Shown here in pieces: positions 7,626-14,262 of a DNA stretch of 16,796 bases. The notes under the pieces are model-generated. The model was not told the DNA's origin and did not search any database. It was given only the letters and a program-made list of their open reading frames with translations. The position numbers and the translations under genes were made by a program. Within the stretch, counting starts at the first letter, position 1. Each line of letters starts with the position of its first letter. The stretch comes from an uncultured Lachnoclostridium sp. (GTDB lineage: Bacteria; Bacillota; Clostridia; Lachnospirales; Lachnospiraceae): the NCBI GenBank assembly GCA_902464595.1, contig CABQJX010000058.1, forward strand, positions 1 through 16,796, in the 5' to 3' direction.

Positions 7626-8084
7626 ATGATAAAAGTATTATTTGTTTGTTTGGGCAATATCTGCCGCTCCCCCATGGCTCTGTACTATTTTCGGCATCTG
7701 GTAAAAGAGCAGGGGCTTGAAGATGTGATCGAGGCAGATTCTGCAGCCACTTCCGCAGAGGAGATCGGCAATCCGGTTCATCACGGGACAAAAGCCAAAT
7801 TAGATGCAGCTGGAATATCCTGCCGGGGGCATAAGGCAAAACAGATGAGACCATCGGATTACGGCCGGTTTGATTATCTGATCGGAATGGACAGCTGGAA
7901 TATCCGTAATATGCAGCGTATAGCGGGAGGGGATCCCGAACATAAAATATATAAGCTGATGGAATTTACAGGTTCGTCGAAGGACGTGGCAGATCCGTGG
8001 TATACAGGAGATTTTGAGGAAACCTGGAGGGATGTAACAGAGGGTTGCAAAGCTTTTTTGGATCGTATAAAAAACCAGGCTTGA
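7626..8084 (+). CDS. Low-molecular-weight protein tyrosine phosphatase
   Basis: A cytosolic 152-residue phosphatase of the arsenate-reductase-like LMW-PTP fold. The P-loop CLGNICRS gives nucleophile Cys8 and Arg14-Ser15. The general-acid loop DPWYTGDF has Asp123. Size is typical for the family (about 150). AAAGAGG lies 10 bp before the ATG. No tyrosine kinase or capsule genes are adjacent, so the substrate is unknown; arginine phosphatase or general phosphotyrosine activity are alternatives. The 3' end is odd: the last codon and the TGA stop are supplied by a palindromic element inserted at 8080. Joining the sequence across that insertion would give six different final residues (DIYISL) in place of the final Ala. 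Confidence 0.93.
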   Translation: MIKVLFVCLGNICRSPMALYYFRHLVKEQGLEDVIEADSAATSAEEIGNPVHHGTKAKLDAAGISCRGHKAKQMRPSDYGRFDYLIGMDSWNIRNMQRIAGGDPEHKIYKLMEFTGSSKDVADPWYTGDFEETWRDVTEGCKAFLDRIKNQA

Positions 8085-8335
8085 GTTTCCGCATTTTGCA
8101 GTTCTCCTTCCGATTCAGACATCCAGGCTCCGGTTTCCGGCTATAAGAGCGCACTAAGAGCCTGAAATGTTTCTAAAAACAGGAACAATATCAAAAACTC
8201 GCTTCGCTCAAACAAGTTTGATATTGTCCCTAACGAAACATTCCAGGCCCTAAGAGGCTCTAATAGCCTCCAAAGTCACCTGTCTATCTGAATCGGAAGC
8301 TTGCTCAGAAAATGCGGAAACTCAAGAAAACCAGG
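8071..8335. repeat. 9-bp target duplication flanking palindromic element
   Basis: AAAACCAGG occurs at 8071-8079 and again at 8327-8335, directly abutting the outer ends of the 247-bp inverted-repeat element. This is what a transposition event with 9-bp staggered cleavage would leave. Confidence 0.75.
8080..8326. mobile_element. MITE-like 247-bp palindromic element
   Basis: The terminal inverted repeats are perfect over 18 bp: CTTGAGTTTCCGCATTTT (8080-8097) and its complement (8309-8326). Three further inverted segments nest inside: CTTCCGATTCAGA (8107-8119)/8287-8299, perfect; CCTGAAATGTTTC (8161-8173)/8235-8247, one mismatch; GGAACAATATCAAA (8182-8195)/8217-8230, one mismatch. The element can fold almost end to end. 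It has no coding capacity and is flanked by the 9-bp duplication AAAACCAGG, so it is a non-autonomous element needing a transposase elsewhere. It provides the phosphatase stop codon and lies between that gene and the promoter of the flavodiiron gene. A truncated relative lies at 10386-10530. Confidence 0.75.
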
Positions 8336-8338
8336 ATA

Positions 8339-8367
8339 TTTACATTTCTTTGTAAATCAAGTATACT
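8339..8367 (+). promoter_or_regulatory. Promoter upstream of flavodiiron gene
   Basis: TTTACA (8339-8344), 17 bp, TATACT (8362-8367), a near-consensus sigma-70 promoter lying just outside the MITE right end. It would give a leader of about 205 nt before the GTG at 8580. A second -10-like TATAAT at 8553-8558 lacks a convincing -35. Confidence 0.6.
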
Positions 8368-8394
8368 GATAACCGAAGAAAATTCCTTTTATTT

Positions 8395-8508
8395 ATGGTA
8401 AACTTGAGGATCTGTATTTTGCTGCAGAACTGCCAGGAATGTTTGGGTTATGGGTTTCATTCAGAGCTTATGGATGCAATGTTTGGGTGTAATCCGGGCA
8501 TCCTGTGA
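8395..8508 (+). CDS. Possible 37-residue Cys-containing leader peptide
   Basis: An ATG-started frame of 37 codons lies inside the long leader of the flavodiiron gene, 72 bp upstream of its GTG. The peptide has four cysteines (7, 13, 16, 32), including C-x2-C. The upstream ribosome site is weak (GAAGAAAA), and I recognise no family. It may be chance. If translated, it could sense or regulate the redox enzyme gene downstream. Confidence 0.25.
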   Translation: MVNLRICILLQNCQECLGYGFHSELMDAMFGCNPGIL

Positions 8509-8579
8509 GAGGAAGGCTGTAAAATACAGGGCTTCAAGAATGAAAAAGGAATTATAATAAAATCAGAGGAGGGCGCTCA

Positions 8580-10370
8580 GTGAATATCACAAAGGACATT
8601 TTGTATGTCGGCGTAAATGACCATCAGGTAGATTTGTTTGAAGGACAGTATAAAGTTCCCCATGGAATGTGTTACAATTCCTACGTTATACGGGATGAGA
8701 AGATTGCAGTGCTTGATACAGTAGATGGTAAATTTACCCATGAGTGGCTGGACAATGTGGAAAAGGCTTTGAACGGTGCGAAGCCGGATTATCTGATCGT
8801 TCAGCACATGGAACCGGATCATTCTGCTAATATCTGGAACTTCATGAAGGTATACCCGGATACCATGATTGTGGCTAATGCAAAAACATTTTGTATGATG
8901 GAAAATTTCTTCCGGTCTATGGAGCTTGAGGGAAAGAAGCTTGAGGTGAAAAATGGGGATACCCTGACTCTGGGAGCCCATGTACTTACCTTTGTATTTG
9001 CCCCCATGGTTCACTGGCCAGAGGTAATGGTGACCTATGACAGTACGGATAAGGTTCTGTTTTCCGCAGATGGATTCGGAAAATTTGGCGCGCTTGATGT
9101 CAATGAGGACTGGGATGATGAGGCCAGAAGGTATTATATCGGGATTGTGGGAAAATACGGAGCCCAGGTTCAGAATTTATTAAAGGCAGCCTCTTCTCTG
9201 GATATTCAGACGATCTGCCCTCTGCACGGTCCTGTTTTAAAGGAAAATCTGGGACATTATCTGGAAAAATATAATATCTGGTCTTCCTATGGCGTTGAGT
9301 CAGAGGGTGTTTTGGTGGCTTACACCTCTGTCTATGGAAATACAAAAAAGGCAGCGGAGCTTTTGGCAGCGAAGCTTCAGGAAAAGGGCTGTCCGAAGGT
9401 AGAGCTATGCGATCTGGCCAGGACGGATATGTCGAAGGCAGTAGCGGATGCATTCCGTTATGGAAAGCTGGTTTTGGCTACTACTACCTACAACGCAGAG
9501 CTGTTCCCATTTATGCGGGAATTTATTGAGCATTTGACTGAGCGCAATTATCAGAAGCGCACCATCGGCCTTATTGAAAATGGTTCCTGGGCGCCTTTGG
9601 CAGCAAAGGTGATGAAGGGAATGTTTGAGAAGAGCAAGGACATTACCTGGCTGAATACCTCTGTAAAGATCATGTCTTCCCTCAGCGAGGAGAATATGGA
9701 GCAGATTGAGGCAATGGCGGAAGAACTCAGCCGGGAATATATTGCCCAGTCCGCAGAGAAAGCCAATAAAAATGATATGACAGCTCTCTTTAAGATTGGC
9801 TATGGCCTTTATGTAGTTACCTCCAATGATGGGACAAAGGATAACGGCCTGATTGTTAATACGGTGACCCAGCTGACTGATAACCCGAACCGGGTGGCTG
9901 TGAACATTAATAAGGCTAACTATTCTCACCACGTGATCAAGAAGACCGGTGTGATGAATGTGAACTGTCTTTCTGTGGAAGCTCCTTTTTCTGTGTTCCA
10001 GAATTTTGGTTTCCAGAGCGGACGCCAGGCAGATAAGTTTGCAGGCTGGAATCCATACCGTTCTGACAATGGGTTGGTATTCCTTCCTAAATATATCAAT
10101 GCATTTATGTCCTTAGAGGTGGAGCAGTATGTGGATCTGGATACCCACGGTATGTTTATCTGCCGTGTGACAGAGGCCAGGGTCATGAATGATAAGGAAA
10201 CCATGACCTATACCTACTACCATAACCATGTAAAGCCGAAGCCTGAGACAGAGGGGAAGAAGGGCTTTGTCTGCAAGATATGCGGATATATCTATGAGGG
10301 AGATACCCTTCCAGACGATTATATCTGCCCTCTGTGCAAGCATGGAGCAGCGGATTTCGAGCCCATATAG
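8580..10370 (+). CDS. Flavodiiron protein fused to flavin reductase and rubredoxin
   Basis: A cytosolic 596-residue multidomain flavodiiron protein, which reduces O2 to water and/or NO to N2O in anaerobes. The GTG start is set by AGAGGAGGG 6 bp upstream. Residues 1-240 are the metallo-beta-lactamase-like diiron domain, with ligands H76-x-E78-x-D80, H145, D164 and H216. Residues about 242-390 are flavodoxin (FMN loop TSVYGNT). Residues about 398-555 are an FMN-binding split-barrel flavin reductase. Residues 560-596 are a short rubredoxin with C565, C568, C583, C586. In Moorella the last two domains form the separate partner Hrb beside FprA; here the whole chain from NAD(P)H-linked flavin reductase to diiron site appears fused. 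It has its own promoter, a long leader, and repeats on both sides, so it is probably monocistronic. O2 versus NO preference cannot be told. Confidence 0.93.
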   Translation: MNITKDILYVGVNDHQVDLFEGQYKVPHGMCYNSYVIRDEKIAVLDTVDGKFTHEWLDNVEKALNGAKPDYLIVQHMEPDHSANIWNFMKVYPDTMIVANAKTFCMMENFFRSMELEGKKLEVKNGDTLTLGAHVLTFVFAPMVHWPEVMVTYDSTDKVLFSADGFGKFGALDVNEDWDDEARRYYIGIVGKYGAQVQNLLKAASSLDIQTICPLHGPVLKENLGHYLEKYNIWSSYGVESEGVLVAYTSVYGNTKKAAELLAAKLQEKGCPKVELCDLARTDMSKAVADAFRYGKLVLATTTYNAELFPFMREFIEHLTERNYQKRTIGLIENGSWAPLAAKVMKGMFEKSKDITWLNTSVKIMSSLSEENMEQIEAMAEELSREYIAQSAEKANKNDMTALFKIGYGLYVVTSNDGTKDNGLIVNTVTQLTDNPNRVAVNINKANYSHHVIKKTGVMNVNCLSVEAPFSVFQNFGFQSGRQADKFAGWNPYRSDNGLVFLPKYINAFMSLEVEQYVDLDTHGMFICRVTEARVMNDKETMTYTYYHNHVKPKPETEGKKGFVCKICGYIYEGDTLPDDYICPLCKHGAADFEPI

Positions 10371-10385
10371 GCGTACTGTGATTTT

Positions 10386-10530
10386 GAATCAGAGCTTCCG
10401 GTTTCCGGCTGTAAGAGCGCACCAAAGAGCCTTTGAAGGGCTCCAAAAGTTTTTCAAAGCCTTTCAAATTATTCAAAGCCGCCTGGCTATCCGAATCGAA
10501 GGTTTACTGAAACATGCGGAAACTCATGAG
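10386..10530. repeat. Truncated second copy of the MITE-like element
   Basis: It shares two blocks with the 247-bp element. CTTCCGGTTTCCGGCT, then a GTAAGAGCGCAC block near 10395-10420, matches 8128-8160. The right end, from the CTGGCTATCCGAATCGA block through ATGCGGAAACTCATGAG (10482-10530), matches 8280-8326. The left terminal repeat is missing and the centre differs, and no target duplication is visible. It starts right after the flavodiiron stop codon and abuts the 99-bp repeat. Confidence 0.65.
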
Positions 10531-10542
10531 CAAATATAAGAG

Positions 10543-10641
10543 GAGAGTGTGGCAAAACGGGATTTTTATACTGGATATAGTGTGTCATATAATGACCAAA
10601 GTGCTATAACTGGTATGATTACTGCATTTTGCGGCACTCTC
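10543..10641. repeat. 99-bp palindromic repeat, copy A
   Basis: By my count it is identical at 84 of 99 positions, without gaps, to 11497-11595. The ends are inverted (GAGAGTGTGGCAAAA... against ...TTTTGCGGCACTCTC), and the interior also pairs imperfectly, giving one long hairpin. The right arm is followed by TTTTT, so it may end flavodiiron transcription as well as precede the ABC gene. It is either a MITE, an intergenic palindrome family or a structured RNA. Confidence 0.75.
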
Positions 10642-10684
10642 TTTTTCATTAAAAGAGGGAAAAGGAGAGAAGGATACAGGGAAA

Positions 10685-11449
10685 ATGGAAATACTTCGGG
10701 CAGATGGGATAACGAAATCCTTTGGAGAGGAAAGGATACTGGAAAATATTGATATTTCTCTGAAAAAAGGGGAGCTGGTATCCCTTCTTGGGATCAGCGG
10801 CGGAGGAAAGACAACGCTTTTTAATGTGCTCGCGGGCTTGATGGAGCCGGATCAGGGACATGTATATTTGGAAGGAAAAGATATAACAGGGCAGTCCGGC
10901 TATATTAGCTACATGCTTCAAAAGGATCTTTTGCTTCCTTATAGGACCATTGAAGACAATGTGTGTCTTCCTCTTCTGGTAAAGGGAATGAAGAAAAAGG
11001 AAGCCAGAGAGCAGGCCGCGCCTTATTTTTTACAATTTGGACTGGAGGGAACTCAGAAAAAGTATCCGTCCCAGTTATCCGGAGGCATGAGACAGAGGGC
11101 GGCGCTGCTGCGGACCTATCTTTTTTCCGGAAGTGTGGCGCTGTTAGACGAACCTTTTTCTGCTTTGGATATGCTGACAAAGCAATCGGTTCATGAATGG
11201 TATCTGAAGGTGATGGAGGAGATCCAGCTCTCTACCTTGTTTATTACCCATGATATTGATGAAGCGATTACTCTGTCAGACCGGATTTATATTCTGACCG
11301 GCCGTCCCGGAAGGATTACAAAGGAAATTGTGATCACGGAGCCAAAGCCGAGGGATAGCCGGTTTGGACTCAGCGATTCCTTTTTGGAGTACAAGCGCTG
11401 TATTTTAGATCACTTAGAACAAAAACGGAAGGATAAAGGAATCCTGTGA
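10685..11449 (+). CDS. ABC transporter ATPase, NitT/TauT (SsuB/ThiZ) type, orphan
   Basis: A 254-residue cytosolic ATPase energising an import system. Walker A GISGGGKTT is at 36-44, the Q-loop at YMLQKDLLLP, the signature LSGGM at 131-135, Walker B with LLDEP at 153-157, the D-loop SALD, and the H-loop FITHD. The PYRTIEDNV region and the family pattern resemble ATPases for sulfonate, nitrate or thiamine-precursor uptake (SsuB/TauB/ThiZ). AGGAGAGAAGG lies about 11 bp before the ATG. No permease or substrate-binding protein gene is adjacent: upstream is the flavodiiron gene and downstream a convergent gene. The partner must be elsewhere or lost, and the substrate cannot be inferred. Copies of the 99-bp palindrome lie 43 bp upstream and 47 bp downstream. 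Confidence 0.9.
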   Translation: MEILRADGITKSFGEERILENIDISLKKGELVSLLGISGGGKTTLFNVLAGLMEPDQGHVYLEGKDITGQSGYISYMLQKDLLLPYRTIEDNVCLPLLVKGMKKKEAREQAAPYFLQFGLEGTQKKYPSQLSGGMRQRAALLRTYLFSGSVALLDEPFSALDMLTKQSVHEWYLKVMEEIQLSTLFITHDIDEAITLSDRIYILTGRPGRITKEIVITEPKPRDSRFGLSDSFLEYKRCILDHLEQKRKDKGIL

Positions 11450-11496
11450 AAGGATAAGAAAGGCCTGAGAAGGTTTGGATCGTCAAAAATATAAAA

Positions 11497-11595
11497 GAGA
11501 GTGCTGCAAAATGGGATTTTTATACGGGATATAGTATGCCATATGATGAGCGAATTACTATAATTGGTATAATTACCGCATTTTGCGCCACTCTC
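11497..11595. repeat. 99-bp palindromic repeat, copy B
   Basis: Second copy of the repeat at 10543-10641, in the same orientation. The terminal inverted repeat AAAAGAGAGTGCTGCAAAAT (from 11493) pairs with the right end through 11599, with about two mismatches. It lies between the convergent ABC ATPase and EIIC genes, where it could act as a bidirectional terminator. No clear target duplication is seen. Confidence 0.75.
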
Positions 11596-11623
11596 TTTTG
11601 TTTATCTGAGGGGTTGGTTTCAG

Positions 11624-12646
11624 CTACAGATCCAACTTTAAATCTCCCTCTTTGATCCAGCCTATTTTCCGAAGGATCTCACCGAAAATATAGGTCAGGA
11701 CAGCGGGGAGAAGGAAGCAGACCAATAAAATCCCGATCCACATGTTCGTTCCCCCGCCCATGGCAGTGTAAATTCCAATCGGACCTACCAGACCGCATGT
11801 ACCCATTCCCGATCCCGCAGGGATATTTTCCAGGCGGAAGACCATGGTGGCAATAGGGCCAGTGATCATGGAAGCCAGTGTTGGCGGAATCCAGATGCGC
11901 GGATTTAAAACAATATTTCCCATCTGGAGCATACTTGTACCCAATCCCTGGGCCATAAGCCCCCCAATCTTATTTTCCTTATAGCTCATAACTGCAAATC
12001 CGATCATCTGAGCACAGCATCCGGCAGTAGCAGCTCCTCCTGCCAGTCCGTCTAAGGAGAGGGCGATACAGATGGCAGCGCTGCTGATGGGAAGGGTGAG
12101 GGCAATGCCAATGAGGGCAGAGACCAGGATCCCCATGATAAAAGGCTGCATTTCTGTGGCAGTTTTTACCAGATTACCGAACCAATCCATGAATCCGGCA
12201 ACACCGGGGCCTACAAACTGGGCGATCAGAACGCCGGAGATGATGGTGACTCCAGGAGTTATGATGATGTCAAGCCTTGTTTCCTTTGATACGATCTTAC
12301 CAAGCTCTGCTGCCACAATGGTGGCTACCAGGGCTCCTACAGGGCCTCCGAGCGCATTTCCTGCAATACCCACAGTGGCGGCGGAAAAGAGTACTAGCTG
12401 AGGAGCTTTTAGAGCATGGGCAATGGCGATACCCAGGGCTGCTCCCGTAGCGCTTTTTGCATATTCGGCGATCACGTTGAAGATTTCAATGTGAAACTGT
12501 TGTCCAAGGGTTCCGAAAATCGTTCCGATGAGGAGGGAAGCAAAGAGGCCAAAGGCCATGGCTCCCAGGGCGTCGATGAGATACGTTTGAACCGTAATGT
12601 TGACATTTTTCCGTTTCAGAAATTCTTTGACACTGGTTTTTGACAT
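11624..12646 (-). CDS. PTS EIIC-like membrane protein (EIIC_2 family)
   Basis: A 340-residue integral membrane protein of the PTS_EIIC_2 type. The start is ATG at 12646, read leftwards, chosen because AGGGAG lies 7-8 bp upstream and the family N-terminus MSKTSVKEFLKRKNVNITVQ begins here; the open frame upstream has no such site. It is almost all hydrophobic segments rich in Gly/Ala, about ten probable membrane helices, with loops such as HALKAPQLV, LGGPVGALVA and MGGGTNMWIG. The family is assumed to move a sugar-like solute, but no EIIA or EIIB component, sugar enzyme or regulator is adjacent on its strand, so neither phosphotransfer nor substrate is supported here. It is monocistronic, with its own promoter, convergent with the ABC gene and divergent from the hydrolase gene. 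Confidence 0.85.
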   Translation of the reverse strand: MSKTSVKEFLKRKNVNITVQTYLIDALGAMAFGLFASLLIGTIFGTLGQQFHIEIFNVIAEYAKSATGAALGIAIAHALKAPQLVLFSAATVGIAGNALGGPVGALVATIVAAELGKIVSKETRLDIIITPGVTIISGVLIAQFVGPGVAGFMDWFGNLVKTATEMQPFIMGILVSALIGIALTLPISSAAICIALSLDGLAGGAATAGCCAQMIGFAVMSYKENKIGGLMAQGLGTSMLQMGNIVLNPRIWIPPTLASMITGPIATMVFRLENIPAGSGMGTCGLVGPIGIYTAMGGGTNMWIGILLVCFLLPAVLTYIFGEILRKIGWIKEGDLKLDL

Positions 12647-12750
12647 GATGATTCTCCCTTTTATGGAGCTGGATTTTGAGTACCAGCTGTTTTGTAACAC
12701 CAGAATGTACAGAGCAGGCCTGCCTATGTGCATCAGCATTAATGGTTGCG

Positions 12751-12778
12751 ATTTTATCATATATTTATAAAAATGCAA
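12751..12778 (-). promoter_or_regulatory. Promoter of EIIC-like gene
   Basis: On the minus strand: TTGCAT (12778-12773), 16 bp, TAAAAT (12756-12751). This gives a leader of about 98 nt, which includes the 10-bp palindrome GCAGGCCTGC. Confidence 0.5.
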
Positions 12779-12833
12779 GGTTTTTGCTATATTTTCCACA
12801 AAATCGTTAATTATTTAACAAAACAAAAAGAAC

Positions 12834-12862
12834 GTGAAAATAAGGGGTGAATCCAGTATAAT
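12834..12862 (+). promoter_or_regulatory. Promoter of MBL-fold hydrolase gene
   Basis: GTGAAA (12834-12839), 17 bp, TATAAT (12857-12862). The -10 is perfect and the -35 is weak. It is divergent from the EIIC promoter, and the leader to the ATG at 13044 is about 175 nt. Confidence 0.5.
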
Positions 12863-12959
12863 AATATCAAAGCAGTGTTCTGTGCTGCTGTTCCCATAGA
12901 AACCGATCGGCTCTGATTCTGAAAAAGAGTGGGAAGACAGATAAAAGGAACGCGCAGAA

Positions 12960-13034
12960 ATGAAGAAAGATAAAAAATCACAGAAACGCAGACAGATAAA
13001 AAGAAAATCACAGAAACGCAGACAGAAAGGATGA
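12960..13034 (+). CDS. Possible 24-residue very basic leader peptide
   Basis: An ATG at 12960 with AAAGGA about 10 bp upstream opens 24 codons, of which 14 are Lys or Arg. A 23-bp exact direct repeat (12974-12996 and 13004-13026, period 30 bp) makes the peptide carry KSQKRRQ twice. It ends 9 bp before the ATG of the hydrolase gene, so translational coupling is possible. No family is known to me, and a chance frame over a short duplication is a real alternative. Confidence 0.3.
   Translation: MKKDKKSQKRRQIKRKSQKRRQKG
12974..13026 (+). repeat. Tandem direct repeat, 23 bp identical, period 30
   Basis: AAAATCACAGAAACGCAGAC plus AGA occurs at 12974-12996 and 13004-13026, with similar AT-rich sequence between the copies. 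The period of 30 bp is a multiple of three, so it preserves frame in the small open frame that covers it. Confidence 0.85.
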
Positions 13035-13043
13035 CAGGATTTT

Positions 13044-14069
13044 ATGATAGAGCGTTTGCCGGGACTTTTTGAGGAGGAGCTTCACAGCGATCAAAAGAGC
13101 GTAAATAAAATCAAAATTTTTATCATAAAGGGAAAGCCGGGAGAACGGAGCCTTATGATCGATGCCGGTTTTCGGGATAAAAAATGCCTGGCGGTTATGG
13201 AGGATCATTTGAGGGAGTTGGGGATCCAGGAGGATGAGCTGGATATTTTTTTGACCCATAAGCATCATGATCACTGCGGCCTGGCCAGCGAATATGCTGC
13301 TAGGGGAGCCAGGCTGTTTATGAACCCCCAGGAGGATCGCCACTGTTATGATTGCCTGTATTATCATTACAGTCACGGACTGGACGAAGAACAGCCCCAT
13401 GTGCTGACAAGTGCAGGGGTAACAAAGGAAAGGACTCCCCAAATATGGGATATGTTTATGGAGGTCAATCTCCGGGTGGCAGAGAAGAAGGGATGGGAAT
13501 TTGAAATCCCAGGCTTTCCTTATACGCCGGTGGGGGCGGGACAAATTTTGACCTATGGGGATTATGAGTTGGAGACAGTGGCTTTAAAAGGCCATACCTT
13601 TGGACAGATGGGACTTTATGACAGAAAAAAAAGGGTTTTCTTCTGCGCAGATCAGGTCATTGACGGGATTGTTCCTATTGTGGCTACCAGTTATGGCGAT
13701 GAACATCTTTTGCGGGGGTATTTTGACTCTTTGGAACAGCTTAAGCACCAATACAGCGATTGTCTTTTTCTTCCAGCCCACAATCAGCCAGTGCGTGATG
13801 GAAATAGGATCATTGACCGGATTGTATTTGCCTATCTGGATAAGACATATCTGATCAAGCATATCTTAGATCACAGCCACAGAAGGCTTACGGTAAAGGA
13901 GGTAGCTTGCCTGGCTTATGGAATTGACCGCGTGCCGGAGAACGAAAGTGAATTTATTAAGCTGAAGCTTGTAATAAGCAAGACATTCTCTTGTCTGGAA
14001 TATTTGTATGATGAAGATTTTGTTGTCCGAACAGAGGAAAATGGAACTTATTATTGGGAGAAACCATAA
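13044..14069 (+). CDS. MBL-fold metallohydrolase (glyoxalase II-like)
   Basis: A 341-residue cytosolic hydrolase of the metallo-beta-lactamase fold. Metal ligands are visible: H72-x-H74-x-D76-H77 (THKHHDHCG), H184 in KGHTFGQMG, D203 in CADQ and H246 in PAHNQP. This is the two-metal arrangement of the glyoxalase II/LACTB2-like branch. The C-terminal region (about 270-341) is alpha-helical with a winged-helix look (LTVKEVACLAYG, then SCLEYLYDEDFVV), as in LACTB2-like members. AAAGGA lies 12 bp before the ATG, rather far. It is probably monocistronic or coupled to the small upstream frame. The substrate is unknown; thioester or nucleic-acid hydrolysis are both possible for this fold. Confidence 0.88.
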   Translation: MIERLPGLFEEELHSDQKSVNKIKIFIIKGKPGERSLMIDAGFRDKKCLAVMEDHLRELGIQEDELDIFLTHKHHDHCGLASEYAARGARLFMNPQEDRHCYDCLYYHYSHGLDEEQPHVLTSAGVTKERTPQIWDMFMEVNLRVAEKKGWEFEIPGFPYTPVGAGQILTYGDYELETVALKGHTFGQMGLYDRKKRVFFCADQVIDGIVPIVATSYGDEHLLRGYFDSLEQLKHQYSDCLFLPAHNQPVRDGNRIIDRIVFAYLDKTYLIKHILDHSHRRLTVKEVACLAYGIDRVPENESEFIKLKLVISKTFSCLEYLYDEDFVVRTEENGTYYWEKP

Positions 14070-14123
14070 TAAAAGGGGTAACAGCCATGTGAAGATGGTG
14101 GCTGAACTGTAACTAAAAGGGTT

Positions 14124-14192
14124 CTATTGACATACAAACGAGGAAGTTATATAGTTGATTTAATAATAAAATGTGAAAAGATACGTACAAGT
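14124..14192. promoter_or_regulatory. Two candidate AraR operators
   Basis: Site 1 at 14124-14139 (CTATTGACATACAAAC) overlaps the -35. Site 2 at 14177-14192 (AAAGATACGTACAAGT) lies just after the predicted transcription start. Against the Bacillus AraR consensus ATTTGTACGTACAAAT, site 2 matches 11 of 16, including TACGTACAA, and site 1 matches 10 of 16 on the opposite strand. The centres are 53 bp apart, about five helical turns, which would allow cooperative looped binding. Confidence 0.45.
14127..14155 (+). promoter_or_regulatory. Consensus promoter of AraR-type gene and kinase
   Basis: TTGACA (14127-14132), 17 bp, TATAGT (14150-14155). The predicted transcription start is near 14162, about 100 nt before the ATG at 14263. 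No other promoter is apparent before the kinase gene, so both are probably expressed from here. Confidence 0.8.
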
Positions 14193-14262
14193 TGTCGGCA
14201 GAGAGCTGATCCTGTGGTGCGGATTTCTTGGGAAAAGGAGAAAGCAGGGGGGATTGCCTGAG

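Noticed and set aside
10543..10641. Known riboswitch upstream of the ABC ATPase gene (for example TPP)
   Set aside because: I could not find the conserved TPP core motifs, and the same sequence recurs after the gene, which fits a repeat better than a riboswitch.
12647..12799. 51-residue N-terminal extension of the EIIC-like protein
   Set aside because: The upstream in-frame ATG lacks a ribosome site and lies about at the predicted -35; the start at 12646 has a strong site and fits the family.
12974..13026. CRISPR-like direct repeats
   Set aside because: Only two copies of 23 bp with a 7-bp gap, no spacer-sized unique sequence and no cas genes. It is a simple tandem duplication.
14082..14104. 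Hairpin CAGCCA/TGGCTG after the hydrolase gene as terminator
   Set aside because: The stem is only 6 bp with an 11-nt loop and no T-run, so it is too weak to list as a terminator.
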